This document shows positions 62,934 through 64,000 of a stretch of 64,000 nucleotides of DNA, one piece after another. Both the position numbers and the translations under genes were made by a program. Numbering within the stretch: position 1 is the stretch's first letter; the number at the start of each line of letters is the position of its first letter. The notes beneath the pieces were generated by a model, which saw only the letters and a program-made list of their open reading frames with translations, made no database searches and was not told the DNA's origin. Source of the DNA: Planctomycetia bacterium (GTDB lineage Bacteria > Planctomycetota > Brocadiia > Brocadiales > Brocadiaceae); NCBI GenBank assembly GCA_015075005.1, contig JABTVC010000001.1:1116001-1180000 (forward strand), given 5' to 3'.

Positions 62934-64000
62934 ATGCCCATGGCCACTATTCAATCGAAAAACTCCAGAGGTTATAAATATTGGTATATTGTCGAATCGC
63001 GGCGCGTTAACGGCAAGCCCAGACCCATTGTCCTGTCCTATCTTGGCAAGGCAGACGATTTATTAAAACGACTGCAAGGTCTTACCGAAAAATTGCGACT
63101 CAAATCCTATTCGCATGGCGCGGTAGCCGCATTACTCAGTGTGGCTAATGCCCTGGACGTCCCTTCCATAATCAATAAGCAAATAAAGTCGTCACGTCCG
63201 TATTGTGCAGAAAAACCTGTTCGAAATAACCTGACTGCCGGAATCACCCTTTTGTTGGGCGCTGTGGGAAGGGTTTGTATGCCTACCAGCAAAAGAGGAT
63301 GGTGGGATTGGTCAAAGACGACTACTGCTGAATATTTACTCAGACACAGCTTGAGTAAAATAGACAGCCAGCATTTCTGGGATTTGATGGATGCGCTTCC
63401 CGAAGAATCCATTGCAGAAATTGAGCGTGAGTTGATTGAAAAGACGTTGAAAACATATCACCTTCAAAGCGACACCCTCTTTTTTGATACAACCAATTTC
63501 TTCACATATATCGACACAACCAACCTGCGATGCACGGTTGCCCGGCGAGGGAAAAACAAACAAAAACGATATGATCTCAGACAGGTCGGGTTGGCGATGG
63601 TTGTCACCCGTAACGACATGATACCGTTATTTCACCATACCTATCAGGGAAACCTGGCGGACGCGAAGGTTTTCAGCACGGTTCTTGAGACGATAAGAGA
63701 CAGGATGAACGGATTAGGCTTCGACAGCAGCACACACACCATGGTTTTTGATCGTGGAAACAATTCCAGGGACAATATGGCTATGGTAGAGCGATTGTCA
63801 TTGCATTACGTTGGAGCGCTTACACCGTATCACCACAAGCAGTTGGTAGAGAATGCCGTGTGTAATTTCAGAGAACATGACGTTGACGGCTGTAAAATGC
63901 AGCTATACCGGGACAAACGGGTTATTTGGGGGCAGGAAAGAACCGTTGTTGTCTTTGTTTCCGAGAAATTAAAGGCCGGGCAAGTAAGGGGAATGTATCA
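62934..64000 (+). CDS. IS1634-family transposase (cut by window edge)
   Basis: The frame is open from ATG 62934 (or ATG 62940, two codons later) to the end of the window. The N-terminus SKNSRGYKYWYIVESRRVNG, then SYLGKADDLL is typical of IS1634 transposases, followed by SDTLFFDTTNFFTYIDT with the first catalytic aspartate, MVVTRNDMIPLFHHTYQGNL and MVFDRGNNSRDNMAM with the second. The glutamate and right terminal repeat lie outside. About 355 residues are visible of the usual 500-600. It borders the integrated element. Confidence 0.88.
   Translation, partial: MPMATIQSKNSRGYKYWYIVESRRVNGKPRPIVLSYLGKADDLLKRLQGLTEKLRLKSYSHGAVAALLSVANALDVPSIINKQIKSSRPYCAEKPVRNNLTAGITLLLGAVGRVCMPTSKRGWWDWSKTTTAEYLLRHSLSKIDSQHFWDLMDALPEESIAEIERELIEKTLKTYHLQSDTLFFDTTNFFTYIDTTNLRCTVARRGKNKQKRYDLRQVGLAMVVTRNDMIPLFHHTYQGNLADAKVFSTVLETIRDRMNGLGFDSSTHTMVFDRGNNSRDNMAMVERLSLHYVGALTPYHHKQLVENAVCNFREHDVDGCKMQLYRDKRVIWGQERTVVVFVSEKLKAGQVRGMY

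Overview
The window is a low-GC (about 40%) bacterial chromosome segment. Its most likely source is an anammox-type planctomycete (Brocadiales, Kuenenia/Brocadia-like). This is inferred from the mix of a secreted multiheme cytochrome c, a MoxR-Bat operon, an anaerobic cobalamin set, a large che cluster and many insertion sequences and decayed genes. No hydrazine-metabolism gene lies in the window, so the assignment rests on general character. No tRNA, rRNA or CRISPR array was seen.

Layout. 0-6.7 kb: trigger factor end, clpP, a ComEA-like secreted DNA-binding protein, a five-heme cytochrome c, a glycine-zipper lipoprotein, surE, leuB. 6.8-9.6 kb: a promoter plus c-di-GMP-I (GEMM) riboswitch with its own terminator, cut off from any target gene by a 2.6-kb IS4-type element that carries a broken DruA/DUF4338 passenger gene. 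9.8-14.6 kb: a decayed toxin-antitoxin pair, sppA, a zinc-ribbon protein, a MITE-like repeat, a frameshifted rtcA, a monoheme cytochrome c, mobB. 14.8-24.4 kb: a MoxR-DUF58-BatA/B/C/D/E operon. 24.5-32 kb: an AddA/RecB-like helicase-nuclease containing four in-frame copies of a palindromic repeat, a phosphoesterase, and grpE-dnaK. 32-37.2 kb: cobalamin/cobalt genes (cbiB, cbiQ, cbiO, cbiA). 37.3-51.2 kb, all on the minus strand: a chemotaxis cluster (HTH, cheY, cheX, CheX-REC, cheA, two MCPs, cheW, cheD, cheC, cheY, cheR, cheB) ending in bacteriohemerythrin. 51.3-52 kb: a 20-copy heptamer array directly in front of a broken diguanylate cyclase. 52.3-55.4 kb: murC, speD, speE. 55.4-62.7 kb: a compact integrated element on the minus strand (integrase, Dam methylase, two HTH proteins, DUF3987/DUF3854 replication proteins, an RHH protein). 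62.8 kb to the end: an IS1634-type transposase running off the edge.

Two themes connect these parts. First, c-di-GMP: a riboswitch, a GGDEF gene with an intact GGEEF and I-site, and a CheA that carries two MshEN-like motifs between its Hpt and dimerisation regions. The chemotaxis receptors look redox- or oxygen-oriented (one has a CXXCH heme motif; a hemerythrin closes the cluster). Second, gene decay: at least ten genes carry indels or a stop (DUF58, cbiO, cheW, an MCP, GGDEF, rtcA, integrase, dam, DruA, the TA pair), and batB appears to hold three closely spaced deletions that cancel out. Many are single-base losses in short homopolymers, so base-calling or assembly error must be excluded before they are read as true pseudogenes.
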